From Geosiphon pyriformis (lineage: Eukaryota > Glomeromycota > Glomeromycetes > Archaeosporales > Geosiphonaceae): a stretch of 64,000 nt of DNA. How positions within the stretch are numbered: position 1 is the first letter of the stretch; each line of letters starts with the position of its first letter. The DNA lies in assembly GCA_016748015.1 (NCBI GenBank), contig JAAOMT010000741.1:1-64000 (forward strand). Direction: 5' to 3'. This document shows, one piece after another, positions 46,785 through 59,859 of this stretch. A program made the position numbers and the translations under genes. The notes under the pieces were generated by a model. The model saw nothing but the letters and a program-made list of their open reading frames with translations, made no database searches and was not told the DNA's origin.

Positions 46785-48739
46785 ATTTAATATTAAGTAT
46801 TAATTTAATGTTTATTTGTTCTATTTGGATATTGGTATATATTGCTATAATAGCTTTATCTGAATTAATAACAGCTTTATTAAAGAGATTATAAGTGTTT
46901 AAGTTATTAATATTAAATAGAAATATGGCTGTAAAAGATTATTTTTAATGATTATAATTAAAAAAATTATATTAAAAGTAGTTTAATTGTTGATAAAAGA
47001 AAAAAGATTGGTAATTTTGACTGTAATTTTTTTTTTCTAAAGGTATAAAATTACCAAAATCCTGAATTTTAATAAAATTAAAATATAAAGTTTAATTTAA
47101 ATAAATTGTTAATAATGCTTAAGATGATTAATTATTGTAATTTATATTTTGAAATAGTACTATAATAGATTGAATTTGATTTCTATTATTGTTTTATTAT
47201 CTTTAATTATAGTTAATAATTTGAAGTTTTGGATTGTTATATTGTAAAACCTAATATTAAAGTTAAAGTTGTATTATTGTTTAAGAGTATTGATAATAAT
47301 GCTGTAATATTTAAGATAAATATTGGATTTATTAATATTAAAGCAAGAAATATTGATATTTTGCTAATTATAAATATCTTGATTATTATTAATATTAATT
47401 TTTATAATTCTGATCCAATATTTTTGTGACAATTTTTCACAATATGAAATTTTTAACAATAATAGAAATTGTAAAAATCTTGTTTTTAAAATTGTTATTG
47501 CTATTAATATTATTACTATTGTTGATATAATAAAGTTATTGTTATTTTTTAACATTGTAAAAACTAATATATTTTTGAATTTTTTACAAAAAATTTTTTA
47601 ATTTTTTGAGATAATTTCTCACTTAATTGAGTAAGCTTTACATTAATATTAAAGATTTTATTTATAATTAGATTAACAATTTAAATATAGTTGGTTTCTT
47701 GTTTAGCAAATTTGAAATTTCGAATAAATATTATTGTATCTTATAAACTTTCAAAATAATTAAATCTAACAAACCAAAAAATAATGCTTTTTAGTCTTTT
47801 AATAAATTGATTTAAGATCTGGTTATGTATATAATGGTTTCTTTTAATAGCTTGAATTTGGCAAAATATTTAATTAAATTAACCAAAATAAATAGTAATT
47901 GCTTTATAATCTTTTTGTTTTATAATACTAAATTGATTTGTAATTAAATTAAAGTATTGAAATTACAGAAATACTATAAAAAAAACAAATTTAAAAATAA
48001 TAAAATTAATTGGCTTTTTATTGAGACTTTAATATTATGAATCTGCTGTTTTAGTTAAGAAAAAGAGTAAGTTTTAAATTATTCTGGTATTATTTTAATT
48101 GTTTGTTGTAATTGCTTTTTCAGTCTTGGCAATTCAAGTATAAATATTTTTTTTTCACTAGAAAATTTTTCTAATCTAGTAATGTTTCTATAAGTTATAA
48201 CAGAAGTGACAAAAAGTTGTTTATTTATTAAAAAAAAAGAGATTAATAAAAATAAGTTGGATTTTTCTGTTGAATTTAATGCTAGTTATTTTCTTTTATT
48301 TATGATTATAATCAATTAAAACAATAATGTTTTTTTTGAAAAAATGATTGTTAATTTAGCTAGTAATTATAATAGTTGTTGTATCTAAGTAGAATTATTT
48401 CTAAAAACAATATTTGTAAAAATAAGATTTTTAAATAGTGTTCTATATTCTCTTAATAATTTAATCCAGAAATTTCTGTTAGAGTTTCAAGAATAGAGGT
48501 TTTCAGAAGTTGTTAAAGTTTTTGGCTACAAATTATTTAGTTAATTTGGCTTTTTGGAATCTAATAGTAAGATAATATTGTTAATAAAAAGAATTTTGAC
48601 TTTTTGCTTGCTGTAAATTAGAGTTTTTTTATACAGATTGCTGTTAAATATTGTTTTTTGTATCCAATTTGAATTTTTCAAAAAAGACTTTTGTGCTACA
48701 ATTTTTTTTAAACTGTAAATAACAATTTTGTGTATGTAT
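46785..48739 (-). pseudogene. Family B gag and start of protease (probably rest of B copy 2)
   Basis: Minus-strand sequence collinear with about 50100-52120 of B copy 4, beginning at the protease active-site region and running back through gag. The stretch between protease and dUTPase (about 1.7 kb) is missing relative to copy 4. No 5' LTR follows; a C LTR fragment starts at 48740. Confidence 0.65.
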
Positions 48740-49153
48740 TGTTATGAATTAGAGTAACAAGCTAATAGATAGCAAAAAAAAACAGGATTGTAAGGTGATG
48801 AAAGGAATCAAAGAGAATTCAACTTTAAAGAGAGAATTCAACTTTAAAGAGTGAATTAAATAAGTATGAATTCAATGTGTGAAATCAGTCTTATAAAATA
48901 TTTCAATCACTATACTTTTTAAAAAATAACTGGAAAATCTGAAAGTAAAGAAATAGTTTATACTGTTAACAAATAATTACATACTGGTATAATTCTATGC
49001 CTCATGTTGGCCCTTTTAGAATTTAATATTAAGTATTAGATATACTCTTTAGTCACATTTTATTCAATAATTTTTAAATATTACAATTACACATTTCAGA
49101 AAAAAAGTAGGGTATAACCAACAAATGATCTTTTTATCCCAAAATGTTCGGAT
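48740..49153 (-). repeat. Family C LTR fragment
   Basis: The right part of an inverted C LTR (starts TGTTATGAATTAGAG), with a short local duplication of the AGAGAATTCAACTTTAAAG unit at 48816-48850. Truncated where the B copy 4 LTR begins. No U3 promoter block remains. Confidence 0.75.
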
Positions 49154-49832
49154 TATTTGTTACATATCTTTTGTTATATCTTATATTTTATATGACTGAA
49201 ATAAAGAAAATATTAACAAAAAACTTGAAATTTCTGTCTGTATAATTCTTGTATTTTATGTATTGTAGCTAAATTAATCTTGTTTTTATTTTTGATCTCA
49301 GTCAAATGCTCTTAGCATAAAACAGCTTTAAATCATTATGACTTAGACCAATTGTTTTTGATTATAGTGATTAATAATATTAATTTATCTTTTTTTATTT
49401 TCTTTTATTTTTATTTTTATTTTTTTTTATTCTTTTTTATGGAATGGCAACATAAAAAAATCAATTGTTTGAGAATAGACTTTATAATAGTCTGGTAAAA
49501 GAGAAAAGCTTCTTTTAGAATTAGATATTAATATTATTTTGTTAGCTTACCAGAAGGGCAAAAAGACACTACTAAATTCTAATAACTATATTTGACTAAT
49601 TTGAAAAAGATAGCTTACATACAAAAAGTTGTAATATCATGAAACCATCACTTTGTGCTTTATAACCAAAGAACTTTACAAGTAAATTCATATTAATTAA
49701 AAAGATCTTCAAAAACTAATAGCACTGATCTCCAAACAAGCCTGCTGAAAGAAAACTATTAAAAACTCTCTAAAAACCCAAATTTTGAGCACTAAATATT
49801 ATTACCATATATTATCAAATTTATTTATAACA
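49154..49832 (+). repeat. Family B 5' LTR of copy 4 (5'-truncated)
   Basis: Matches the last ~680 bp of the LTR at 57808-58781 and ends TTATAACA. The U3 part is missing, so the copy has no complete promoter. Confidence 0.85.
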
Positions 49833-49834
49833 TT

Positions 49835-49851
49835 TGGTGTCCTCTATAAGG
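49835..49851 (+). other. Primer binding site, B copy 4
   Basis: TGGTGTCCTCTATAAGG starts two bases after the LTR end, in the same spacing as the A element. It is similar to the A site only in its first bases. Confidence 0.6.
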
Positions 49852-49894
49852 TTATAAAATTCACAGAAACAGAGCATCTCAAAAATTCACAAAA

Positions 49895-51600
49895 ATGATG
49901 ATTATTAGGACAGTAAAAAAAAATCATTTATTATACAGAAAAGTTTTATTTCAATATTTTAGAGAAGACTTAGGGATATCATTAGAAACTGTTAGTATAG
50001 AAAGTGATTTCTGTTATTACTTACATGACAAGATTAACTGTTTATTAAACCAAGCAATAGACACAGGAAAATTCAGAAAACAAATTCATTAAAAATTATT
50101 GACATACTTAACAAAAACCATCACTCAAGCCATAGCTAAAACTTTTTGTATAATTGACAGAGAAATTAAAAAATACATAGCACAATAATATCTTTAAGTA
50201 AAAAAAGACAAATAGTAAAGCCTGACTTCACAGAATTTGAGTCCAAATCCAATAATACAACAGTCACACAAAAGCAAGCCTAATCTACAGTTAACAAAAA
50301 ATCAAGGTTTTTCTTATCAACTACTCCTTTATATTATCAGACACCAGAAAGTAGAATTCTATTCAACTAATTCATAGAAACACAAACAAAAACTCCAAGA
50401 ATTTTCAAAACTCTGTACCCTTGGGGCCATAATAATAATTTTTAGACAAAATCTTTGGGAAAATACAAATTGTTATTTAAGAATCTTATCCCAACTGCCA
50501 GCCAATCTGGCAGGAGCATGTCTTCTTGGGCACTACCACTAACACAGCTCTTAACAGAGTTAACAACCACTTCTACAGAAAAAACAGCCATCTTGTTACC
50601 CATTGGTCTTAACAACAAAGAGAAATAACCAACATTAGTATCCAGAAAACAATACAATATACTGTCATTAAAACTCTTATTATTAACAAATAAAATACCT
50701 TCTGTTATTTAGATAATAGCTTACTGAGATATCATTGGACTAGAAAAATTCTCCAGTAAAGAAGATAATGCATACACCTAGATACCAGAAGCTGAGAAAG
50801 CAATTATTATTAACAATTAAGATAATACCAAAATCATTCAAGCACTGCCTTTTTTTTGACAGGAACCACAGACTTCTGGTATCAAAGTTTTAAGGAGAAA
50901 CCAACTGACTTTGCTGCTTTCAAACTTGCTTTTCTATAGTATTTCTATGATTTCAATATATTCATTTAGTTACAGAATCAATTTAGTATAATAAAACAAA
51001 AAAATTATAAAGCAGTAACTACTTATCTTAAACAGTTCAATTAAGTCCTTCAACAGATACTAAAAATTGAGAAAAATTATTATACTATAGCACAAGTTCT
51101 TAATCAATTCATTAAGAAATTAAGGAGCAGTATTTTATAATCTGTGAAACCCTGTTATCTGACAAATCTATAAGAAGCAGTTACTTTTGCTTGTAATTTT
51201 GAGTCAGCAAAGTAAGAAGTTAATTATACTTAAGCTATTAACTTGGCCATTAATAGAATCTTAGAGATTAATGCAAAGATAACCTAATTAAGTAAGACAT
51301 TAACTCAAAAAATTGAGAGATTCTTAGCTGGTATTACTGGAACTTATTAGCCACTCCAACAAAGAGACAACAACAATAACAGATACCAATAATAACAAAA
51401 TTATCAACAATAACAACAACTTTGGAGATCAGATTCTCATAATTATTATTACTGTTAGAAATCTAGACATATTGCTCAGGACTGTCAAAAAAAGTTGGTA
51501 GATTAGAACAGAGAAAATTAACATCTATAACAACAAAAATATCTTTAAGTTTTAAGATCTCAATATTTTATATCTCAATATTAACTACCACAGTACATAC
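49895..51600 (+). pseudogene. gag of B copy 4
   Basis: ATG 49895 opens a 65-codon frame (VLFQYFREDLGISLETVSI...) that ends at 50090. The reading then continues with many stops. A CCHC zinc knuckle is recognisable at about 51440-51490 (YYYC*KSRHIAQDC), its first Cys changed to Tyr and one residue to a stop, both by transitions. The tail is Gln/Tyr/Asn-rich. It is the best-preserved B gag in the window but not translatable. Confidence 0.72.
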
Positions 51601-52069
51601 AACAAATGCCTTAAAATTACTATCAGCCATTTATAACAGTGCCAATGACATCACAATACTAAGCACCCACTTATAACCAATTCAGATCTTAAACAATTGA
51701 CTATAATCAAGAATAAAAAAATGCCAGTAGCAATTAGATGTAAACTAACAATAGACTATCTTAACTAGTAACTCATGGCAATATATATTCTTAAACAACA
51801 TCCACTAAATACCCCAACCAAGTTTCATACCTAGATCTCACTAAAACTTCAAATTTTGGTAACACTACATTTTTAGAAAAAAAAATGTAGTTAAAATAAT
51901 CAATTTTTTTACTTTAAACTGATGTTAGATTATTAAGACAATTTTACCAGCCATTATTACTAAAAATTATACCCTTATTACTATATTTCTATTTGACATT
52001 AACAACCTGAATAACCTTGACCTTTTCAGTAAAGCTGCTATTAACTAAGATAAACCAATTATAATAATA

Positions 52070-52440
52070 TACACTAATGCTCAAATAGGAGAAATAAACA
52101 TTAAATTGATACTCAATAGTAAATTTGCAAGTAATATAATTATAAAACAACTTATAGATTAATTAAGTTATCAAGTAAATCATGTAGTTACTGTTCAAAT
52201 CATTATTACAAATAAGAATATAAAAACCCTGATAAGAGAAATCAACAATTTTCTGTTCGAAATTAGTGGAATTCAAATTTCTACCAAAGTACTCATTATA
52301 AAAGCCACACAATATTAGGCTTTTATGGAAAATAATTGGCTAACAAAAGCTCATGCTATGTTAGATTGGAACACACAAAAACTCCAGATAACTTTCAACA
52401 AACAATATACTTAAGTACCTGCAATATATAGACACTTCTA
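52070..52440 (+). pseudogene. Aspartic protease of B copy 4
   Basis: GEINIKLILNSKFASNIIIKQL (about 52088-52148): the catalytic D-S-G reads N-S-K. Then INNFLFEISGIQISTKVLIIKATQY, NNWLTKAHAMLDWNTQKLQITF. This order matches proteases of Rhizophagus-type elements from memory. The A element is inserted in the corresponding place of copy 3. Confidence 0.8.
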
Positions 52441-52639
52441 AAAAGCAATTTTAGAACAACTATTAATTGAATTTGATGAACCTATTTTCCAACTAACTTT
52501 AGAAACATACCAAGTTTCTTGGGTGGATGACTTTTAAATAGAGCTACCACCACTTTTTATTTGAGAAAAAAAAGAAAAAAGAAGAGTTGATAAAGAACAT
52601 TAGGTTCCACTCCCAATTTATCAAACACTATATTAAAGA

Positions 52640-53275
52640 GATTGATCATACCAACTACTGAAATTAATTTGTGTTGATTGTGGAAAAAAATTATCTTTAA
52701 TAAGTGTTTATGTTAAAAATAACAAAGTTTGGCCAATTGCTACCAAATATTATTGTTGATCATGTGTGCTGGAAAAATTTAAATGACCAAAATGACAAGA
52801 CAAATAGAACAACACATTCTGCTTTGCATGTAGTAAAATTCTGTTAGATGAAAAATTATGAAATAATGTTCTTGGCAAAAAAGAAATGTGTGACAAATCA
52901 TGTCAATACAATATCTTAATCAATAACTGGACTTGAAAAGAAACTCTGCTTGCTACTATATATTAATAAATAATGAATTAATTAGATACATATCTTCATA
53001 ATAAAGAAGAAATATGGGAATTAGCTTTAGCTAAATGAGAGAGTGCTACTGTTGAGAAAATACACACCATTAAAAATACCTTAATAGCCATCAAGAAAAT
53101 AAATAATCTATTTACAGATAACTCAAAAGTATTTTAAGACTATTACCAGAAACTAATCCCAACTCAAGAAGAACAAAAACAGAAACTGGCAGATTTCAAC
53201 ACAAAATTATGCAATTATTATTTGATTCCATATCATTTTTAGTACTGTAACAAGTGTGATTTCATGTTTAATCTA
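52640..53275 (+). pseudogene. Cys-rich domain of B copy 4
   Basis: Clusters CVDC (about 52676), YC*SC (about 52756), CFAC (about 52823), CDKSC (about 52892), a lone Cys (about 53211) and CNKC (about 53243), matching the A element's pattern at 27960-28640. One expected Cys in the fifth cluster is Tyr. The separating helical region contains LALAK and IKKINNLFTDN. It has no known family that I recognise. Confidence 0.65.
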
Positions 53276-53389
53276 CCTTCAAGAATACTATATCTTATTA
53301 CCAAACTACCAAAATTAAAAAAGAAATATGAGTTCACTGGAGAGAATCTGTCATTTCAAAAGCCAGATAAGACTACCAAAATAAAACAG

Positions 53390-53920
53390 TACCTTGCTTA
53401 TCTTAATCTTTCCAAAAAATTGGAATTAAAATGGTACAATAACAATAATAAAAAAATATGTCCTGAAAAAGCACACAAAACTGATGCTGGTTTCAATTTA
53501 AGATATTCTGGACAATCATCCATAGTCATAGCTCTATACTTTCTAGTAAAACTAGATTTCAAAATAACATTAAAAATTTTTGTTAGTACAATAGTACAAA
53601 TAACATCCAGGTTTAGTCTTGTAAAAAAAAAAATTGATGTGAAAAGAGAAATTATTAATGCTGGATATACTGGAAACATTATTGTGATGTTATAAAACAA
53701 TTCTAACAAACTCTATAAAATTAACTTATAAGAGAAAATTGTCCAAGCTATCTTTTTACTTCTTGTAAAAATATCCCAATTAACTTCAGTTATCATATGT
53801 AAAGAATTAGGTCTTACTACTAGGGGAATTAAAAAATTTAGATCAAATAGAAAAGAGAACATAACAATTAATTTCATTGAGGAAAACAGTAATAAGATAG
53901 AATTTATCTACACTAATACA
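53390..53920 (+). pseudogene. dUTPase domain of B copy 4
   Basis: Motif 1 is TDAGFNLRYSG (53482-53514), motif 2 ITSRFSLVKKKIDV, and motif 3 EIINAGYTGNI (about 53650-53682), with Asn in place of the catalytic Asp. The last motif is decayed to RGIKKFRSN (RG..GFGS expected). The open stretch 53264-53695 covers motifs 1-3. It lies between the Cys-rich region and RT, as in family A. Confidence 0.82.
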
Positions 53921-54239
53921 GTTATTTCTATTTCTTTATATCAACAATATATTCTCAAAGTGGCCTGAAAAATCCAAGACTAAGTCCTGCTATTTAAAGC
54001 TAATCCAGAAATCTGTTCCTTAGCCAATATTGCTAATCTATACATATCTGTTAAAATTTATAAAAATTTCAAAATTCCTATTTGAAATCCCACCAAAGAT
54101 GTGATTAAAATTCCTAAAAAAACTCTTATTGGTTCTATTTTTTTGGATATTCAAAACTCTGAAAAACTTCAGCCCATTTCGGATTTTACATAATTGTTCT
54201 TATTTTGTGATATTACTTCACAAGTATAGAATCTGCCAA

Positions 54240-55220
54240 AAGAAAGTTACTTGTTTACACTAGAAAAAATCAATAAATTAAATTTGGAAAACTTAAGCAT
54301 TCTGTCACAAATGCAACTCAAGACTCTGTTAAATTAATATGCTAATATCTTTGTCAGTAAAAATGAGTTTGGATGCACATATATTGTGAAACATCAAATT
54401 AATATAGATGTCTGTTCTATTAAACAATAAGCATATTAAGTAACTTCAACAGGCAATAATTTGATTAAAGAAGAAATACAACAAATATTAAACCATAAAC
54501 TAATTAAGAAATTGCTAAGCCTTTGGTCCTCTCCAATGGTACTAGTTACCAAAAAGAATAAAAAAATACAGTTCTGTATAGATTACCAAAAACTAAACAG
54601 TGTTATTCATAATAATAGTTACCTTACTTTTCTCATACAAAAAATATTGGACAATTTAGACAACAAAAAATGGTTTTTATTATTAAACTTAGCCAGTAGA
54701 TATTGATAAGTAAAAATAGATTTTAAAGACAAAAAAAAACAGCATTTACCACATAAGACAGAAATTTTAAATTTAATGTAATGCTTTTTGAACTGTGTAA
54801 TACTCTTACCACCTTTTAATATCTTATAGATGTAATATACAAAGGAATTTTTTGAAAATCAGTCATAGTATACTTAAACAACACCAATATGTTTTCTGAA
54901 ATGTTTGATAATCACTTATATTATCTACAATAGATCTTTAAATGCCTCTGAGATATTAAATTAAAACTCAACTCTGATAAATGTTTCTTTGAAAAACTGA
55001 GCTGAAATTTTTAAAACATGTAATTGGCAAAAATGAAATCAAGCCTAATCTGAACAAAGTACAAAAAGTTAGAGATTTTTTAGCCCTGATTAACTTATAA
55101 GAACTAAAAGAATTTTTAGAACTGGCTGGATACAATCACAGATTTGTTAAAAAATTTTCTGACATTACAAAACCACTCTACTACTTATTGTTAAAATATA
55201 TGCTGTATATATAGAAGAAA
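54240..55220 (+). pseudogene. Reverse transcriptase of B copy 4
   Basis: The open part 54461-54706 starts the fingers (LSLWSSPMVLVTKKNKK, FCIDYQKLNSV). After a frameshift, FGLCNAP has decayed near 54790, and the YLDD box reads YLNN (54871-54882), both Asp being Asn. The thumb and connection (LKEFLELAGYNHRFVKKFSDI) are at about 55100-55165. It cannot be active. Confidence 0.85.
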
Positions 55221-55229
55221 AATCAGCAA

Positions 55230-55880
55230 GAGGCATTTGACTACTTAAAACAATGTCTTATTACAGCACCAATACTAATTTATTCTGACTTTAATAAGCA
55301 GTTTATTGTCACAATAGATGTTTTGAAAAATGTATTAAGAGTGGTTCTGTTCCAAATAGAGCCAAACAATAAAAAACATCCAATTATTTATGCTAGTTAC
55401 AGCACCAGTCCAACAGAAAAAATATATAGCACAACAGATTTGGAATGTTTTACTATCTATTAGCAGTACAAAATTAGAGACACTATTTTAGACAGCCATT
55501 CAATCTATACACTAATCATAAAAAACTCATTTGGTTACTCAGCAAACCACAATTAGAAGGAAGATATGTACAATAGAGTACTTATCTGCAACAATTTCTA
55601 TACAAAGTCCATTATAAGGAAGAATCCAAAAACACTAATGCTAACAGTTTGTCGAGAATAACACAAATTTAGTATTGAATTTATAAATACAACTACTTAT
55701 TAGTAATTATACCAGTATCTATTAACACTTTAGTTTAAAAAGATATTGTCTTAACAGAAACAAAGTATTGTACAAAAACAAATTTGAAATTATTTCATTT
55801 AAAACAACCAACTATATTGTAAAAAATGTTAAAACTGCCCCATTTCACAACAAATTATAAAAGACAATAAGAAAAGAACT
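55230..55880 (+). pseudogene. RNase H and linker of B copy 4
   Basis: QQEAFDYLKQCLITAPILIYSDF (about 55226-55294), FIVTIDVLKNVLRVVLFQIE (first Asp kept), IIYASYSTSPTEKIYSTTDLEC (about 55383-55446). A linker with the LHYKE and RITQ landmarks leads to integrase. Confidence 0.75.
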
Positions 55881-57110
55881 ATTTTACATAGTATGCATTT
55901 TGACCCAATTGCAAAACATTTCAACAAAGACACTATTTTAGAGAGAACAATAAATCTATACTATTGGCCAACAATATATAAAAATATTTTTGAATGTCCT
56001 CAACTGTGACTTCTGCCAACAAAAAAGAAAAGCAAAAACAATGGAACTACTTTAATCCATTCCAGTTGGAAATTCATTTGATAGAATAAGAATTAATTTG
56101 GTTGGTTTTTTCTCAATTACATCCAAGAAAAATTGTTACATAGCTGTAGCTATAGACTACCTTATTAAATGGCCAAAAGCCAGAGCAATCCAAATATTTG
56201 ATATTAAAACAGTAGCCAAATTTGTACACCAAGATCTAATTTGTTGTTATAGATACCCAAAAAATTGTTATCTGACTAAAAAATACATTTTATTAATAAT
56301 ATGTTAACTAAACTAAACCAATAGTTTAGAATAAAATAACTTGTATTATTATCATATCACTTATAAACAAATAGACTGGTAGAACAATTTAATCAAACAT
56401 TGTGTAAAACATTAACAAAAATAAATTACAAAAATGCACAAGAATGAGACTTATTTATATTTTCTGTATTAATTGCATACTAAACATTAAAGCAAAATGC
56501 TATTCAATTTACACTATTTGAACTAATTTATAGAAAGAAAACTACCTTACTTATTGAATGAGAAATATCTTTTTTTTCAACCAAAATAAACACCAAAAAA
56601 AATTTTGAAGCTATTTTATACCAAAAAACATATTAGCTTATAGAGACTCTGGAAAACAATCATAGAACAGCAGCTAACAATATTAGTAACACTCAAAAAT
56701 GACAAAAAAAAAGACATAAAAATTGTCTCTTTAATCAACCAATAGAATTTAAGATTAGAAACCAAGTACTGTTACATCATATAAAAGCTGAAAAACAGTG
56801 GAGTGAAAAGTTTGATCCAAAGTAAGATGGTTTATTACACATACATAAAGTTTTAAACAATAAAGCTTACAAATTAAGATTGGAAAACAAAATTTTAAAG
56901 AAAATAGCACATAAAAATTGGTTAAAAATTTATCATACAAAACAAAAAATATCATTATTTATATCTCAAATAAGAATACAGATTTTATTAATCAATTCAA
57001 ATAATATATCACAAAATCTGAAACCAATTATTATTATTGAAACATAATCAATACACAACTATTTAATTAGAAAATTTAAGTATATATAACAGCCAAAACA
57101 ACAAGAAAAT
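55881..57110 (+). pseudogene. Integrase of B copy 4
   Basis: The zinc module is decayed near 55890-56020 (FDPIAKHF, CDFCQQKRK). The core is open at 56098-56295 (LVGFFSITSKKNCYIAVAIDYLIKWPKARAI), very close to the A element's ITTQKNCYIAVAVDYFTKWPKTRAI region. YHL*TNRLVEQFNQTL is at about 56350-56400, and the C-terminal HKVLNNKAYKLRL at about 56845-56880. It lies in a different frame from RT. Confidence 0.8.
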
Positions 57111-57125
57111 AACAGAACTTTCAAC

Positions 57126-57794
57126 ATAAACCTCTCAGATTAAATCTTAAAACTCTCAAAACAACTATTTGAAGCAATTTAACAATCCACAACCCAAATA
57201 AAAATCACAATTAATAGAAAAAAAATACAATACAGAGACAAAAGTGGAAAAAAGATGGGTAAAAATTCAATTAAAACTAAATGTTCTTGTTCTTATGAAC
57301 AATTAAAAAACAAAAAAAAAAGATATATATGTTAAGCAAAACTTAAAAAAATTAAAAAAGCTTTTAGCAGACCAGTATTAAAACCAATAACAAGAAAATA
57401 AACACCCAAAAACTCTATAGTGTGAAAAGAAAAACTTTTATTAGTTTGCTGGTTCTATAAGATTAGTGAACAATTAGAATTAAGTACACTATACAAAAAC
57501 CACAATCATTAAACTTTTAACAAAAAAGCCCTCAAACAAGTAGAAAAATTTGTAAAAAGAAGCAACACAACATTACACTACAAAGCAGCATACTAATTAT
57601 ATGTGGTATTCAAATACTGTTCAGTTATACTACTAGACAGCTTCTTAGAAACTATTATAATCAACAACATAAGACAAATAACAAATACACAGTTTGAAAA
57701 CCTACAAAAAACAATATTTGACACAACAATCAAACATTACATAGAAAATACAATTATTACAAATATATATGATTTCATAAGAGCTCAATTTTAA
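57126..57794 (+). pseudogene. ORF3 of B copy 4 (post-integrase)
   Basis: 223 codons in one frame, from an ATA (57126, probably a former ATG) to TAA 57792-57794, just before the polypurine tract AAAAGAGAAGAA. Recognisable: ILKLSKQLFEAI, the strand KITINRKKIQY, a basic linker with CSC, CWFYKISEQLEL, ALKQVEKFVKR, LHYKAAY*LYVVFKYC, ITNTQFENLQKTIFD and IYDFIRAQF. The last 63 codons (57603-57794) are open. It aligns in plan with the ORF3 of families A and C. In B the ORF stops before the LTR and does not run into it. The function is unknown. Confidence 0.75.
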
Positions 57795-57807
57795 AAGAGA
57801 AGAATAA

Positions 57808-58781
57808 TATTACTTAAATAGAAAAACCAATCCAAGTTATAAAGAAACATAATCAAAAACATGATAATACAAGATAATGCAAAAAAACACAGAATAATAC
57901 ATAATAACTTGGAATAACACAATACAAAATGTGATAATATGATATAACATAAAATAACAAGAATAATTAATAATAACATAGAGAAACAAAGCAATAACAA
58001 AAATAGCAAACAATAATTACCAATAATAAAACAATCAAAAACAATTTTGTAGAACTAAGAGAAATATATAAAAAAGAGTAGTTATAAAAGATAGAAAGAC
58101 AGACAAATAAACAAGAATTAACTTTCTTCTATCTATATTTGTTACATGTCCCTTGTTACATCTTATATTTTATAAAACTGAAATCAAAAAAATATTAACA
58201 AAAAACTCAAAATTCTCATTTGTATAATTCTCATATTTTATGAATTAACCTTGTTCTTACTTTTGTTTTTAGTTAAATGCTTTTAGTATAAAACAGCCTC
58301 AAACTATTACAACTTAAACCAATTATTTTTAATTATAACAATTGATAATATTAATTTATTTTTTTTTATTTTTTATTTTTATTTTCTCTTACAAAGCAGC
58401 AACATAGAAAAATTGACTGTCTGAAAATAGACTTCATAATAGTCTGATAAAAAAAAGAAGCTCTTTTTAGGATTGAATATTAATATTATTTTGTTAACTT
58501 ATTAGAAAAGCAAAAAGACACTGCCAGATCCTAGCAACTGTATTCAACTAGTTTGAAAAAGATACTTCATATACAAAAAGTTACAATATAAAATCATCTC
58601 TTTCTACTTTATAACCAAAAAACTCCATAGGTAAATTCATATCAATTAGAAAGATCTTCAAAGATTAATAACACTAACTTCCAAACAAGTCTGTCAGAAA
58701 AAAACTATCAAAAACTCCCTAGAAATCCAAATTTTGAGCACTAAATATTATTATTATATACTACCAAGTTTATCCATAACA
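57808..58781 (+). repeat. Family B 3' LTR of copy 4
   Basis: 974 bp, TATTACTTAAATAG ... CCATAACA. The U3 part (about 57850-57990) has AATAATAC-type repeats. Confidence 0.88.
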
Positions 58782-59859
58782 CTATAAAAATTCAAAGATC
58801 TTTTATCTTTATTTTCAGTATTATAGCTAATACTATGTACAGCTAAGCTTTTCATATATTATTAAAAAAAGTATTTATATTCTTAAACTAACTAATATTA
58901 TATAAAAGTATCTTAAACTTCAAATTTGTTTTATCTTCCAAGTGTTTTATTTTGTCAATTAATATTTTAAATTTTTATACTAGACTCTTACTTATGGAGT
59001 TTGAAACAATATCTTTCATTAATTTTTTTTGGTTATTATGTTGTTAATAGTAACTGTTAAAACAACAACAAAAAAATTTGTGTTTTAAAAAATTGTAAAG
59101 TAAAATAATAAAAAAAACAAATTTTTTTTTTCTCAAATTAACTTTTTTAGAAAATTTTAAACATAAAAAAAAAAGAAGTTTTTTTATAATAATATTATTT
59201 TTTATAGTAAAAAAAAGCCAATAAATTTGTTATGAATTTTTTAGTCAAAAATAAATTTTTTGTTTTTTTTAAAAAATTTATTTGGTTTAATTAAAAATTA
59301 AATAATTATTTTATTTAGTAAAAAAAACTTTTAATTAATATTTTATTGATTTAATAATATAATTAATTAAATTATTTTAACACAAATTTAATTACTTTAT
59401 TTTAAAAAAATTATTATTTAATTTAATAAAATTAATAATAAACTGTTTTGAAATTTTTTTTTTATTAAAAATTTAGTTTAATTATTAACTAATTTTGTTT
59501 AATATAATTATTATATATTAAATTGGCATTTTTATTTAAAAAATTATTTATTAAAAATAAATATGTATTAAATTTAAAATAATATTTAAATTTTTATTAT
59601 TAATTTTTTTTATATATAATTTAATTATTATTTAATATAATACAATTATAAAAAATTTTAAATTAAATATAATTTATATGTTTTTTATATGTAATCAAAT
59701 ATATAAACCTAGTTAAGATTAAACTATAATAAATTTAATAAAAAAAACTTACTTTAAAAAAATATTTTATTTTATTTATTTAATAAGTATAATCTAATTA
59801 TTATTTAATACAAAAAATCAAACTAAAAAACTCTAACTAAATACAATTTATGTGCTTTT
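58782..59859. other. AT-rich DNA, nothing recognised
   Basis: No LTR or coding remnant was identified. The right half is almost pure A/T, like 9532-10849, which also lies beside a LINE relic. Confidence 0.5.
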
